A DNA stretch of 8,276 nt from Sulfurimonas sp. (GCA_027047745.1 JALTUB010000065.1:1-8276); one strand, 5' to 3'; counted from the first letter of the stretch, positions 1-7,111 are shown. Translations and numbers: made by a program. Notes: a model not told the origin generated them from the letters alone.

Positions 1-662
1 TCACGAATAACTTCCATCTCATACTCTTTCCAACCAAGCATAGACTCCATTATCTCTATCTCATTTACAGGAGAAGCAGAGATACCCTCTTGTGCTAGTT
101 TCTTAAACTCTTCCATGTTATAAGCAACACCTGAACCACCACCTGCAAGTGTAAAAGAGGCACGAGAGATTACAGGAAAACCAATCTCTTTTACAACTTT
201 TATAGCTTCTTCAACACTGTAAGCATTTGCACTTTTTGGTAAGTCCATACCGATTTTAATCATAGCTTCATTAAAAGCAGAACGGTCTTCACCCTTATGA
301 ATTGCTTGGGGAGTAGCACCAAGAAACTCCACACCTTCTAACATACCTTTTTCATACATACTTGTGGCAACATTTAAAGCAGTTTGACCACCCATAGTTG
401 GTAAAATAGCATCAATATTTTCATCTATGATGATTTTAGCGATGATCTCTTCTTTGATTGGTTCTATGTATGTCCTATCTGCAAACTCTGGGTCTGTCAT
501 GATAGTTGCAGGATTTGAGTTGATGAGAACAACTCTATAACCAAGTTCTTTTAATGTTTTAACTGCTTGCGTTCCTGAATAATCAAATTCACATGCTTGA
601 CCGATAATAATCGGACCAGAACCTATAAGTAAAATAGTTTGTATATCGGTGCGTTTTGGCAT
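1..662 (-). CDS. carB: Carbamoyl-phosphate synthase large subunit, N-terminal part (partial)
   Basis: This is the cytoplasmic large subunit that makes carbamoyl phosphate from bicarbonate, ATP and ammonia, the ammonia being supplied by CarA from glutamine. It feeds pyrimidine and arginine synthesis. Only the first 220 codons are present; the gene leaves the window at its left edge, and the family is usually about 1,070-1,090 residues. The visible part begins MPKRTDIQTILLIGSGPIII and contains GQACEFDYSG, SNPATIMTDP, LPTMGGQTAL and GWKEYEMEVIR, all close to the E. coli N-terminal carboxyphosphate domain. The arginine in FPVISRASFT corresponds to an ATP-binding arginine of the family. The ATG at 662 follows a good Shine-Dalgarno sequence (AGAAGGG, 668-674) with a 5-base spacer. 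A promoter candidate lies in the gap to the preceding gene, so carB may not depend on the upstream operon. Identification is near certain. Confidence 0.97.
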   Translation of the reverse strand, partial: MPKRTDIQTILLIGSGPIIIGQACEFDYSGTQAVKTLKELGYRVVLINSNPATIMTDPEFADRTYIEPIKEEIIAKIIIDENIDAILPTMGGQTALNVATSMYEKGMLEGVEFLGATPQAIHKGEDRSAFNEAMIKIGMDLPKSANAYSVEEAIKVVKEIGFPVISRASFTLAGGGSGVAYNMEEFKKLAQEGISASPVNEIEIMESMLGWKEYEMEVIR

Positions 663-697
663 TTTTACCCTTCTAGTTTTTCTTTAAAAATTTAGAG

Positions 698-721
698 ATT
701 ATAGCCAAAATGCACTTAAAA
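698..721 (-). promoter_or_regulatory. Likely sigma-70-type promoter for carB
   Basis: On the minus strand a perfect TATAAT (698-703) is preceded by a T-rich ATTTTGGC and by TTTAAGTG (713-720). This resembles the Campylobacter vegetative promoter pattern as I recall it (TTTAAGTnTT, then a T-rich stretch, then TATAAT). The predicted start would be near 691, giving a leader of about 28 bases that holds the carB Shine-Dalgarno sequence. No hairpin followed by a T-run is visible between the preceding stop codon and carB on this strand, so read-through from upstream is also possible. Confidence 0.6.
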
Positions 722-745
722 TTTGATGAGTTTTTGTCTCTCTTT

Positions 746-1492
746 TTAATACTCAAAAGTATAGATAAGAGAAACTAATCCTGAGTAGATAGTATTGTCT
801 TGAACAAGAGGACTATCTTTAGCTTGTGAAGATAGCTTTTCTGCGTGTAAATTTACTAAAGTTGCAATAGATTTTGTGAATGGGTATTTGAGATAAGTTT
901 GTAATCCGAGTTGCACACCAGAACCTGCACTATATTGAGGTCTTGAGAGTGTTGCTTCGTTTGATTTTACTCCATAATAATAGTCTGTGAATTTTGCAGA
1001 CTGGTATGTTGCTAAAATACTTGGATATATGGATAATTTTTTTATATGAAATTCATAACCAACTTCTGTTTGTAAAATCCAAGCATTTTGTTCATGTAAA
1101 ACATCAGTTAAGAGCATAGCATCTACAAAAAGTTTATCTTTTTGTGCAGAAAATGCAAGACCTGCTTCAACAGAGTTTTTTCTATCATCCATACCACTTA
1201 AGTATGGAGAATCAGATGCCTTGTAACCATATACTCTAGGTTGTGCAGTTAAAGAGAAAGCCCAAGAAAAATCATCTGTTTTTTCTCCTAAAAAATATAC
1301 TCCAAAACGAGACCATTTCGCATAAAAAAGACCATCATTATAGTAGAAAAATGGTGAAGGAAGAATAATATTATCAACTCCTTTATATGGTTGCGTTTGG
1401 ATATATGGACCTGCACCGATAGTTAGTTCATGTTTTTTGTCTTGTGCATAAAGATTTAAAACAAGTAACAGTGTAAAAAATATTTTCATCAT
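746..1492 (-). CDS. MipA/OmpV-family outer membrane protein
   Basis: This is a predicted outer-membrane beta-barrel of 248 residues, the usual size for MipA/OmpV proteins. Residues 1-16 look like a signal peptide: a lysine, a leucine-rich core, and cleavage after LYA before QDKK. Family-like features follow: an ELTIGAGPYI opening strand, YKGVDNIILPSPFFYYNDG near residues 36-54, YYGVKSNEATLSRPQYSAGS in the second half, alternating hydrophobic strands, and a C-terminal aromatic residue (TFEY). E. coli MipA scaffolds the lytic transglycosylase MltA with PBP1b, and other members are porin-like; which role applies here is unknown. The first ATG overlaps the mreC stop as ATGA and follows AAGGAAG with a good spacer. 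The second ATG (1489) is adjacent and equally possible. The overlap with mreC suggests translational coupling. I am fairly sure of the family and unsure of the role. Confidence 0.8.
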   Translation of the reverse strand: MMKIFFTLLLVLNLYAQDKKHELTIGAGPYIQTQPYKGVDNIILPSPFFYYNDGLFYAKWSRFGVYFLGEKTDDFSWAFSLTAQPRVYGYKASDSPYLSGMDDRKNSVEAGLAFSAQKDKLFVDAMLLTDVLHEQNAWILQTEVGYEFHIKKLSIYPSILATYQSAKFTDYYYGVKSNEATLSRPQYSAGSGVQLGLQTYLKYPFTKSIATLVNLHAEKLSSQAKDSPLVQDNTIYSGLVSLIYTFEY

Positions 1493-2250
1493 TTTAGCTT
1501 CCTTATAAGGTAAAAATAGTTAGGATTGTTTGATTTATAGTATTGTTGAACGATAGCATTTTGGTAGCCTTGAGCCTTTGTAACAGAGATAACTTTGCCT
1601 ACCTTTAGCCCCTTAAAAAATATGTTATCAAGTCCAGATGTAGTTACTTCATCATCTTTTTTTATGTTAAACCATGAAGGAATATACTTTATAATAATAT
1701 TTTTTCCATTGTTTCCATGTGCAATCCCAGGAGCATGTTGATTTCCAACAAAAACTGCGTATGTGCTTTGTATATCTCTATTTAAAAGACCTAAAGGTTT
1801 TGAGTTCTTTGAGATAACGATACCAGCCACGAGTTCTTTATATGTTAGACCATATATTTTTGATTTGTTAAAGTCTTTCATCTGTATCCAAACTCTGTTA
1901 AAGTTGGCAAACTTTTGATAAGAGATTGCTCTTACTAACTCTACTTTAGGGTTAAGTTTTAGAGATGATTTGTTTATTTTATAAAGGTCATTAGCCTCAG
2001 TTGCTAACTCTTGCATTACTAGGTGATTGTTTTCATACTTTTGAAGTTGTGTTTTTAGTTTAGTTATTTGCTCTGCTTGATAAAAATGTTTATGAAAACT
2101 ATTTTCTACAAATTCTATGGCATTTTTATAGCTGATTTTAACACTGTTAAGTACAGATATAACAGGTTTTTGTACAATATCTGTATAATAAAATGCACCC
2201 ACAAAGAGTGCAATTAAGATTAAAAAAAAGCTAAAAACTTTTTTATTCAT
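1489..2250 (-). CDS. mreC: Rod shape-determining protein MreC
   Basis: MreC is a membrane-anchored periplasmic protein that links cytoplasmic MreB filaments to the elongation wall synthases (PBP2/RodA). The ATG at 2250 gives 253 residues, starting MNKKVFSFFLILIALFVGAF: a short basic N-terminus, then one membrane segment (about residues 5-22). A lysine- and glutamine-rich stretch around 55-90 probably forms the dimerising coiled coil. The beta-domain follows, with ELVAGIVISK, an AVFVGN...PGIAHGN segment, and DDEVTTSGLDNIFFKGLKVG, a strongly MreC-like motif. A TTG two codons upstream (2256) could also start it; ATG is preferred because neither candidate has a strong Shine-Dalgarno sequence. It overlaps mreB by about 8 bp and the next gene by 4 bp. 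mreD does not follow, unlike in many bacteria. Confidence 0.93.
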   Translation of the reverse strand: MNKKVFSFFLILIALFVGAFYYTDIVQKPVISVLNSVKISYKNAIEFVENSFHKHFYQAEQITKLKTQLQKYENNHLVMQELATEANDLYKINKSSLKLNPKVELVRAISYQKFANFNRVWIQMKDFNKSKIYGLTYKELVAGIVISKNSKPLGLLNRDIQSTYAVFVGNQHAPGIAHGNNGKNIIIKYIPSWFNIKKDDEVTTSGLDNIFFKGLKVGKVISVTKAQGYQNAIVQQYYKSNNPNYFYLIRKLK

Positions 2251-3280
2251 TCTCAAATAGTTCTTGTAGTAAGTCTATCTCTTCTAAAGCACGACCAGTT
2301 CCTCTTGCAACAGCAAGTAGTGGTTCATCTGCCACAAAAACAGGTATTCTAACTATATCAGAAAGGTATTTGTCAAGTTGACGGATAAGAGCTCCACCAC
2401 CAGTAAGGATAATACCATGGTTAACAATATCACCAGCTAAATCAGGTGGCATTTGCTCTAGTACATCACGAAGTGCTTCTGCAACTTCTTTAAGAGGTTC
2501 TTTCATAGCCTCCCTTGCATCTTCACTTGTAAGCTCAACTGAACTTAAAAGACCCTCTACTTGGTCACGACCATTTACTACCATAGTAAGGTCTTTATCT
2601 AAAGTTATAGCTGTACCAATGTTTATCTTAATCTCTTCAGCAACTCTTTCACCTACTAAAAGATTGTATTTTTTTCTAATGTAGTTGATGATATTTTGGT
2701 CTATCTTATCACCTGCTGTACGGATAGATTTACTTAAAACAAGTCCACCCAAAGATACAACACCAATCTCAGTAGTACCACCACCTATATCGACTACTAA
2801 ATGACCTTGTGGTTCACGAATATCAACACCAGCACCAATAGCAGCTGCCATAGGCTCTTCGATAAGAAAAACTTCTCTTGCCCCTGCACTTAAAGCAGAC
2901 TCACGAACAGCCTTCCTCTCAACTTGTGTAAGACCATAAGGAACACAGATAATAATACGAGGAGAAATAAGACTGCTTCTTCCATGTGCTTTTTCTATAA
3001 ACTTACGAATCATCTTTTCAGTCATATCAAAATCAGCAATAACACCATCACGCATAGGGCGAATAGCTCTAATATTTCCAGGAGTTTTACCTACCATATC
3101 TTTTGCTTCATGCCCAACGGCTAACACTCTACTTTGACCATATTTTTCAGTCTTAACTGCAACAACAGAAGGTTCATTGATAATAATTCCTCTTCCTTTA
3201 GCAATTACAATAGTATTTGCAGTTCCTAAGTCGATTGATAAATCGTTTGAAAAAAGTCCTATAATTTTGTTAAATATCAT
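2243..3280 (-). CDS. mreB: Rod shape-determining actin homologue MreB
   Basis: MreB is a cytoplasmic actin-like ATPase whose membrane-bound filaments orient peptidoglycan synthesis in rod-shaped and curved cells. At 345 residues it is full length. The N-terminus MIFNKIIGLF can form an amphipathic membrane-binding helix. The phosphate-1 motif is DLSIDLGTANT (13-23), the catalytic glutamate lies in LIEEPMAAAIGAG (139-151), phosphate 2 is VVDIGGGTTEIG (162-173) and the adenosine motif is LTGGGALIRQLD (292-303). All key residues are present. The start is supported by AAGG about 10 bases upstream, within a 12-bp gap after clpX. Its stop lies inside the beginning of mreC, so the two are probably translated together. 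Identification is near certain. Confidence 0.98.
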   Translation of the reverse strand: MIFNKIIGLFSNDLSIDLGTANTIVIAKGRGIIINEPSVVAVKTEKYGQSRVLAVGHEAKDMVGKTPGNIRAIRPMRDGVIADFDMTEKMIRKFIEKAHGRSSLISPRIIICVPYGLTQVERKAVRESALSAGAREVFLIEEPMAAAIGAGVDIREPQGHLVVDIGGGTTEIGVVSLGGLVLSKSIRTAGDKIDQNIINYIRKKYNLLVGERVAEEIKINIGTAITLDKDLTMVVNGRDQVEGLLSSVELTSEDAREAMKEPLKEVAEALRDVLEQMPPDLAGDIVNHGIILTGGGALIRQLDKYLSDIVRIPVFVADEPLLAVARGTGRALEEIDLLQELFENE

Positions 3281-3292
3281 CTTTTGTTTGCC

Positions 3293-4537
3293 TTATGCTA
3301 TTTTTTGTATTGTTTTTTTTATGTAAAGAGGTGTTTCACCATTTTCTATAACTTCTTTAGTGATAAGTACCTCATACCCCTCATACTCTGGAAGTTCATA
3401 CATTATATCTATCATGTTCTCTTCTAAAATAGCACGAAGTCCACGAGCTCCTGTTTTTCTTTTTATAGATTTTGTTGCAATGGCACGAAGAGCATCTTCT
3501 TCAAAGTTTAACTCAACATTATCTATGGAAAAAAGTTTTTTATACTGTTTGATTAGTGAGTTTTTAGGCTCTGTAAGTATTCTAACCATATCATCTTCAT
3601 TAATCTCTTGAAGTGATGCAATAATAGGAAGACGACCAACAAGCTCAGGAATAAGACCAAAATGAACTAAATCATCAGGTTCAACCATATCGTAAGTTGG
3701 TTTTTGTTCATCTTTTGTTTTTTTATCATGCCCAAAACCTAAAACATTTTGACCCTGTTTGCGTTTTAGTATCTCTTCTAAACCATCAAAAGCACCACCA
3801 CATATAAACAAAATATTAGTTGTATCTATGGAAGTGAACTCTTGATTTGGATGTTTTCTTCCACCTTTTGGTGGGATATTTACATCTGCACCCTCTACTA
3901 TTTTAAGTAAAGCTTGTTGAACACCTTCACCACTTACATCACGAGTGATAGAACGGTTTTCACTCATACGAGCCACTTTATCAACTTCATCGATAAATAC
4001 TATACCTTTTTGTGCTCTTTTTACATCACCATCAGCGGCTTGGATGAGTTTTGTTAAGATATTTTCAACATCCTCTCCAACATATCCAGCTTCAGTTAAG
4101 CTCGTTGCATCAGCGATAGCAATAGGTACATTTAAAACTCTAGCGATAGTTTGAGCCATAAGTGTTTTTCCTGAACCAGTTGGACCAATAAGAAGAACAT
4201 TTGATTTTGCTATTTCAGTGTCATCATCTGTTATATCAGCTGTTTTGAAAATTCTTTTATAGTGATTGTAAACGGCAACACTTAAAAGTTTTCTAGCTCT
4301 CTCTTGCCCAATAATATAATCACCTAAAAATTTATCAAGTTCTTTTGGTGTCATTAAGTTATTTACAGCTTCAAGAAGTTCATCATTTTTTGGAGTTGAT
4401 ATATTTTTTTCATCTCCAAACATGATTTTATATGCCGAAACAACACAGTTTTTACATATATATACGCCATTACCAGCTATTAGTGGATTTTTCTCGCTCT
4501 CGCTTGCATCACAAAAACTACAATGTCTAGTTATCAT
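3293..4537 (-). CDS. clpX: ATP-dependent Clp protease ATP-binding subunit ClpX
   Basis: ClpX is a hexameric AAA+ unfoldase that recognises tagged or adaptor-delivered proteins and threads them into ClpP. The 414-residue protein is complete. It has an N-terminal C4 zinc finger (Cys6, Cys9, Cys28, Cys31), Walker A GPTGSGKT (118-125), the pore-1 loop GYVGED (151-156), Walker B FIDE (181-184) and the RKH loop (227-229). It also has the ClpP-docking tripeptide LGF (266-268; IGF in E. coli), an arginine finger in ELVGRLP and sensor 2 in GARGLRAI (363-370). The ATG overlaps the lpxA stop as ATGA and follows GAGAGGAA, a good Shine-Dalgarno sequence. No clpP lies in the window, so the peptidase must be encoded elsewhere. 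An A8 run close to the 3' end (3313-3320) encodes part of YIKKTIQ. Confidence 0.98.
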   Translation of the reverse strand: MITRHCSFCDASESEKNPLIAGNGVYICKNCVVSAYKIMFGDEKNISTPKNDELLEAVNNLMTPKELDKFLGDYIIGQERARKLLSVAVYNHYKRIFKTADITDDDTEIAKSNVLLIGPTGSGKTLMAQTIARVLNVPIAIADATSLTEAGYVGEDVENILTKLIQAADGDVKRAQKGIVFIDEVDKVARMSENRSITRDVSGEGVQQALLKIVEGADVNIPPKGGRKHPNQEFTSIDTTNILFICGGAFDGLEEILKRKQGQNVLGFGHDKKTKDEQKPTYDMVEPDDLVHFGLIPELVGRLPIIASLQEINEDDMVRILTEPKNSLIKQYKKLFSIDNVELNFEEDALRAIATKSIKRKTGARGLRAILEENMIDIMYELPEYEGYEVLITKEVIENGETPLYIKKTIQKIA

Positions 4538-5319
4538 ATTTGTTTCCTCTCAAATGGAATTCCTCTTTTAGTTTCTAGTACAAAAGTACATAGATTTTTT
4601 ACATATTCATTATCTGTATTTTTAACAATCTCACTTGCATTATCTTTGAGTGGTTTTCCAGACTCAAAAAGTTCTCTGTAAGTAGATTTAAGTGCATTTA
4701 TATCTTCACGATTAAGTTGACGACGAAGTCCTGTTAGGTTTAAACCTCTTAGATTTGCACGATTTCCTTCTGCCAAGCAGTATGGAGGAATATCTTGTGC
4801 AAGTGCAGAAGCACCACCAATCATAGCATAATCGCCAATATGAATAAATTGGTGAATAGGTGTCATGCCACCAATAACAACATGATTTCCAAGCTCAACA
4901 TGACCTGCTAAAGTAGCCGCATTTGCTAAGATACAGTTGTTACCAATAATAACATCATGACCTAGATGAACATAACCCATAAATAGGTTGTTATCGCCTA
5001 TAACAGTTTTACTTCCACCACCCTCAGTTCCAGGGTTAAAGAGTGTAAACTCTCTGATCGTATTGTTGTCACCTATGATTAACTCAACATCTTCACCATG
5101 AAACTTTAAATCTTGTGGGATAGACCCAATGACTGCATGAGAAAAAATTTTATTGTTTTTCCCAATAGTTGTTTTTCCATAAATACAAGCACCTTGAGCT
5201 ATACTTGTTCCATCGCCGATAGTGGACTTTGAAGAGATGAAACAAAAAGCTCCTATCTCAACATTTTTACCAATAATTGCACCATCTTCAATGAGGGCAA
5301 GTTTAGATATATTTGACAT
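4534..5319 (-). CDS. lpxA: UDP-N-acetylglucosamine acyltransferase LpxA
   Basis: LpxA catalyses the first step of lipid A synthesis, moving a (R)-3-hydroxyacyl chain from ACP to the 3-position of UDP-GlcNAc, or of its 3-amino analogue in some relatives. The 261 residues match the family length (262 in E. coli). The N-terminal two thirds show left-handed beta-helix hexapeptide repeats (IGKNVEIGAF, IGDNNTIREF, IIGNNCILANAATLAGH). His121 in YVHLGHD corresponds to catalytic His125 of E. coli. Gly169 in AMIGGAS aligns with the glycine that permits long acyl chains in E. coli, so a C12-C16 donor is more likely than C10 (inference). NPGTEGGG matches the Helicobacter form as I remember it. The C-terminal helical part begins near residue 190. 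It lies 10 bp after fabZ, with AAGAG before the ATG. Confidence 0.97.
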   Translation of the reverse strand: MSNISKLALIEDGAIIGKNVEIGAFCFISSKSTIGDGTSIAQGACIYGKTTIGKNNKIFSHAVIGSIPQDLKFHGEDVELIIGDNNTIREFTLFNPGTEGGGSKTVIGDNNLFMGYVHLGHDVIIGNNCILANAATLAGHVELGNHVVIGGMTPIHQFIHIGDYAMIGGASALAQDIPPYCLAEGNRANLRGLNLTGLRRQLNREDINALKSTYRELFESGKPLKDNASEIVKNTDNEYVKNLCTFVLETKRGIPFERKQI

Positions 5320-5329
5320 ATATTAACTC

Positions 5330-5779
5330 TTACTTATCAACTATCATAGCTTTTAGTTCAGCTTCACTTGCTAATTTATCATCAACGAAAGCTTCACCTT
5401 TAAGCATCCAGATAGTGCCTTTTTGTTTGATTACAGAGATGCGATACTCTAGTTTATCTCCAGGTCTTACAGGATTTCTAAACTTTGCTTTATCTATGCT
5501 CATGAAGTAAACAACTTTATTTGCTATCTCCTCTTCACTCATCTCTCCCATACTTAAAAACGAGAGAATACCACCAGCTTGAGCCATTCCTTCTAAAATC
5601 ATAACACCAGGATAGATTGGATGACCTGGAAAATGACCTTCAAAAACAGGCTCTGAGATAGATACATTTTTATAAGCAACTATTGATTTACCTTCTACCA
5701 TATCTGTTACACGGTCAACGAGTAAAAAAGGGTAACGGTGTGGAAGTATTTTTTGTATTTGCATAACATCTAAAGTCAT
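5330..5779 (-). CDS. fabZ: 3-hydroxyacyl-ACP dehydratase FabZ
   Basis: FabZ is a cytoplasmic hotdog-fold enzyme that dehydrates (R)-3-hydroxyacyl-ACP to trans-2-enoyl-ACP in fatty acid elongation. The 149 residues match the usual length. The signature runs through residues 49-70, with catalytic His49 in EGHFPGHPIYPG and Glu63 in MILEGMAQAGG; ILPHRYPFLLVDRV (11-24) is also typical. The ATG at 5779 has AAGG 8 bases upstream. A second ATG at codon 6 lacks a ribosome binding site. Its direct partner is lpxA, 10 bp downstream, which uses the same hydroxyacyl-ACP pool, so co-transcription would balance phospholipid against lipid A. A weak promoter candidate lies between queH and this gene. Confidence 0.97.
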   Translation of the reverse strand: MTLDVMQIQKILPHRYPFLLVDRVTDMVEGKSIVAYKNVSISEPVFEGHFPGHPIYPGVMILEGMAQAGGILSFLSMGEMSEEEIANKVVYFMSIDKAKFRNPVRPGDKLEYRISVIKQKGTIWMLKGEAFVDDKLASEAELKAMIVDK

Positions 5780-5824
5780 AATAAGAGCCTTAATAATAAT
5801 TTTGGCAATTTTACCTAAAAAATG

Positions 5825-5855
5825 ATTATAAAACGATTAGTTTTTCTTTTGTGTC
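5825..5855 (-). promoter_or_regulatory. Candidate -10 promoter element for the fabZ-lpxA-clpX-mreBC operon
   Basis: A perfect TATAAT on the minus strand (5825-5830) overlaps the queH stop codon and would start transcription near 5818, about 39 bases before fabZ. No recognisable -35 hexamer is present, which is common in Campylobacterota promoters. A second, weaker TAAAAT lies at 5808-5813. Because the region is AT-rich, chance occurrence is likely enough to keep this tentative; transcription could instead continue from the queH promoter. Confidence 0.35.
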
Positions 5856-6935
5856 TTCATATGTTTTTGCATCAAGATAAATATTTAGTTTTTTATCAGA
5901 TATATCTTCTACAACTATGATTGGTGTTAAGTCATAGTTTGAGCCTGTTAATATTGTTCTTACCTCTAACTCCTCTTCAAAACTTGGAGGATTGAAGATT
6001 AACTCATTTATATCTTTATAGTTGTGTTTTATAAGTAAATTAAAATCCTCTAAAGTGATAAACTTTATCTCTTCACGGTTAAAATAGTGTAACCTGTCAT
6101 GATAAAACTCTATCTTACCTTGAGCTCTTTTTCGTCGAAGAGTTGAGTATGAAAGTGCGTAAGCAGTGATATGTGTTTTCTTTCCCTCTGTTAATCTAAA
6201 ATTAAATTGACGATAGTTTAAAAACTTCTGTTTGATGATTTTATATTTGATATTTTCATCTTCAAGTTCATTTCGTTTAGTATATAGAGCAAGTCTTTCT
6301 TCTATGGAAGCAGGTAAGATATTGTTAGAGATGGGACTAAACATCTCATCCATAAGTCTATCTTGTTGCTCTCTTTGCATAGTTAAACCAAAGATGCAAC
6401 CACAATAATCTTGACGATAAAGTTGCTCCTCTTTAGTTACTCGACTCTGGTCTTGAGTTCCCCCACCACTTCTATAATCAACAGCTATAAATTCTACACC
6501 ATTTTTCTCATGAAACTCATCTCCAACTCTTTTGAGCTGTTCTTGTGATTTTAAGGGACTTACGAGTAGGGTAGTGGTTATCTTTTTTTCACCAAGTTCA
6601 AGAGCTTTTTTTGCACTTACAGAAAATCGTTTATCAAAACAGACTTCACATCTAGCACCTTTTTCAGGCTCTTTTTCAAGCCCTCGCACTGCTTGAAGCC
6701 AGTTTTCATAATCGTATTCACCCTCAAGCAGATCAATTCCAAGTTTTTTACAACTTCGTTTAACATCAAGCAGACGCAGTTGATACTCTGAATATGGATG
6801 AATATTTGGGTCATAAAAGAAACCCGTAAGTTTTTCTTCTGGATAATCTTTTTGTAATTTTTCTAAAAAGAAGTGGCTATCAACACTGCAACATATATGA
6901 ACTAATATAGGAAAATCCTCTTTTTTTTGTGCCAT
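5826..6935 (-). CDS. queH: Epoxyqueuosine reductase QueH with C-terminal extension
   Basis: QueH is an iron-sulfur enzyme that reduces epoxyqueuosine to queuosine in the wobble position of certain tRNAs, replacing the unrelated QueG. The first 190 or so residues carry the family's cysteine pattern: HICC (Cys15, Cys16), CEVC (Cys96, Cys99) and YCGC (Cys178, Cys180). They also have FYDPNIHPYSEY (40-51), TTTLLVSPLKSQ (120-131) and DYRSGGG. The protein is 369 residues, whereas compact QueH proteins are about 200. Residues about 190-369 form an extra charged, mixed alpha/beta region that I cannot assign. I recall similar long versions in Campylobacterota, unverified. The ATG at 6935 has only AAGA as a weak ribosome site, and no better start lies before the first cysteines. 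An A8 run follows the start closely. Fairly sure of the enzyme; the extension's role is unknown. Confidence 0.88.
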   Translation of the reverse strand: MAQKKEDFPILVHICCSVDSHFFLEKLQKDYPEEKLTGFFYDPNIHPYSEYQLRLLDVKRSCKKLGIDLLEGEYDYENWLQAVRGLEKEPEKGARCEVCFDKRFSVSAKKALELGEKKITTTLLVSPLKSQEQLKRVGDEFHEKNGVEFIAVDYRSGGGTQDQSRVTKEEQLYRQDYCGCIFGLTMQREQQDRLMDEMFSPISNNILPASIEERLALYTKRNELEDENIKYKIIKQKFLNYRQFNFRLTEGKKTHITAYALSYSTLRRKRAQGKIEFYHDRLHYFNREEIKFITLEDFNLLIKHNYKDINELIFNPPSFEEELEVRTILTGSNYDLTPIIVVEDISDKKLNIYLDAKTYEDTKEKLIVL

Positions 6936-6985
6936 TATAATCTTATTTTATTAAGAATAAGGATTGATTGCACGATAAGTGACAT

Positions 6986-7019
6986 ATTATAAATTTTATT
7001 TTATATTCTAAGCTAAAAA
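6986..7019 (-). promoter_or_regulatory. Likely promoter for queH
   Basis: A perfect TATAAT on the minus strand (6986-6991) is preceded by an AT-rich stretch and by TTTTTAGCTT (about 7010-7019), similar to the vegetative promoter layout of Campylobacterota. Transcription would start near 6979, giving a leader of about 44 bases. A second TATAAT overlaps the queH ATG itself (about 6934-6939) and is unlikely to be used, because it would start the transcript inside the gene. Confidence 0.5.
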
Positions 7020-7048
7020 GTATAGTTTTTTTAAATAAGTGTTACAAT
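7020..7048 (+). promoter_or_regulatory. Likely extended -10 promoter for the HD-GYP operon
   Basis: TGTTACAAT (7040-7048) fits an extended -10 element (TGn plus TACAAT, one mismatch to TATAAT). A T7 tract (7026-7032) and TTTAAATAAGTG lie just upstream, as is usual in this phylum. Transcription would start near 7055, leaving a leader of about 30-57 bases depending on the start codon used. A copy of TGTTACA recurs at 7063-7069, just downstream of the predicted start. Confidence 0.5.
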
Positions 7049-7073
7049 GAATATATGATGTTTGTTACATAGA

Positions 7074-7080
7074 AAAAGGA
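7074..7080 (+). promoter_or_regulatory. Strong Shine-Dalgarno sequence upstream of the HD-GYP gene
   Basis: AAAAGGA is the only strong ribosome binding site near the start of the HD-GYP gene, but it lies 31 bases before the first in-frame ATG (7112). The in-frame ATT at 7088 is 7 bases away, an ideal distance. The ATG at 7095 is 14 bases away but in another frame, which ends after about 33 codons. The site therefore argues for initiation upstream of 7112, possibly at a rare ATT codon, or for a single-base change near 7095. Confidence 0.45.
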
Positions 7081-7111
7081 TATAACTATTAAAAATGATA
7101 TTAGTGAAATT

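Noticed and set aside
728..747. Small stem (GAG...CTC) followed by a T-run, possibly a plus-strand terminator.
   Set aside because: The stem is only three base pairs and no plus-strand gene ends there, so it is too weak to report.
2924..3124. A 66-codon plus-strand ORF opposite mreB.
   Set aside because: It is antisense to a conserved stretch of mreB, has low-complexity composition and no ribosome site or recognisable motif.
3301..3320. T6 and T8 runs (A-runs in the coding strand) at the 3' end of clpX as a phase-variable switch or terminator.
   Set aside because: The runs encode ordinary C-terminal residues, there is no hairpin before them, and clpX and mreB are essential-type genes in one tight operon.
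3360..3611. A plus-strand ORF of 83 codons opposite clpX, and a similar one at 3945-4154.
   Set aside because: Both are serine- and isoleucine-rich reverse-strand shadows of clpX codons and have no independent evidence.
5313..5510. A plus-strand 65-codon ORF opposite fabZ.
   Set aside because: It is a reverse-strand shadow of fabZ, without a promoter or ribosome site.
6617..6814. A 65-codon minus-strand ORF inside queH in another frame.
   Set aside because: It overlaps the conserved CEVC-containing part of queH, whose frame is clearly the coding one.
6936..6985. A 16-codon leader ORF on the minus strand ending in TAATG at the queH start, suggesting translational coupling.
   Set aside because: Its ATG lies one base after the TATAAT at 6986-6991, so it would fall upstream of the predicted transcript start, and it has no ribosome binding site. 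It is most likely chance.
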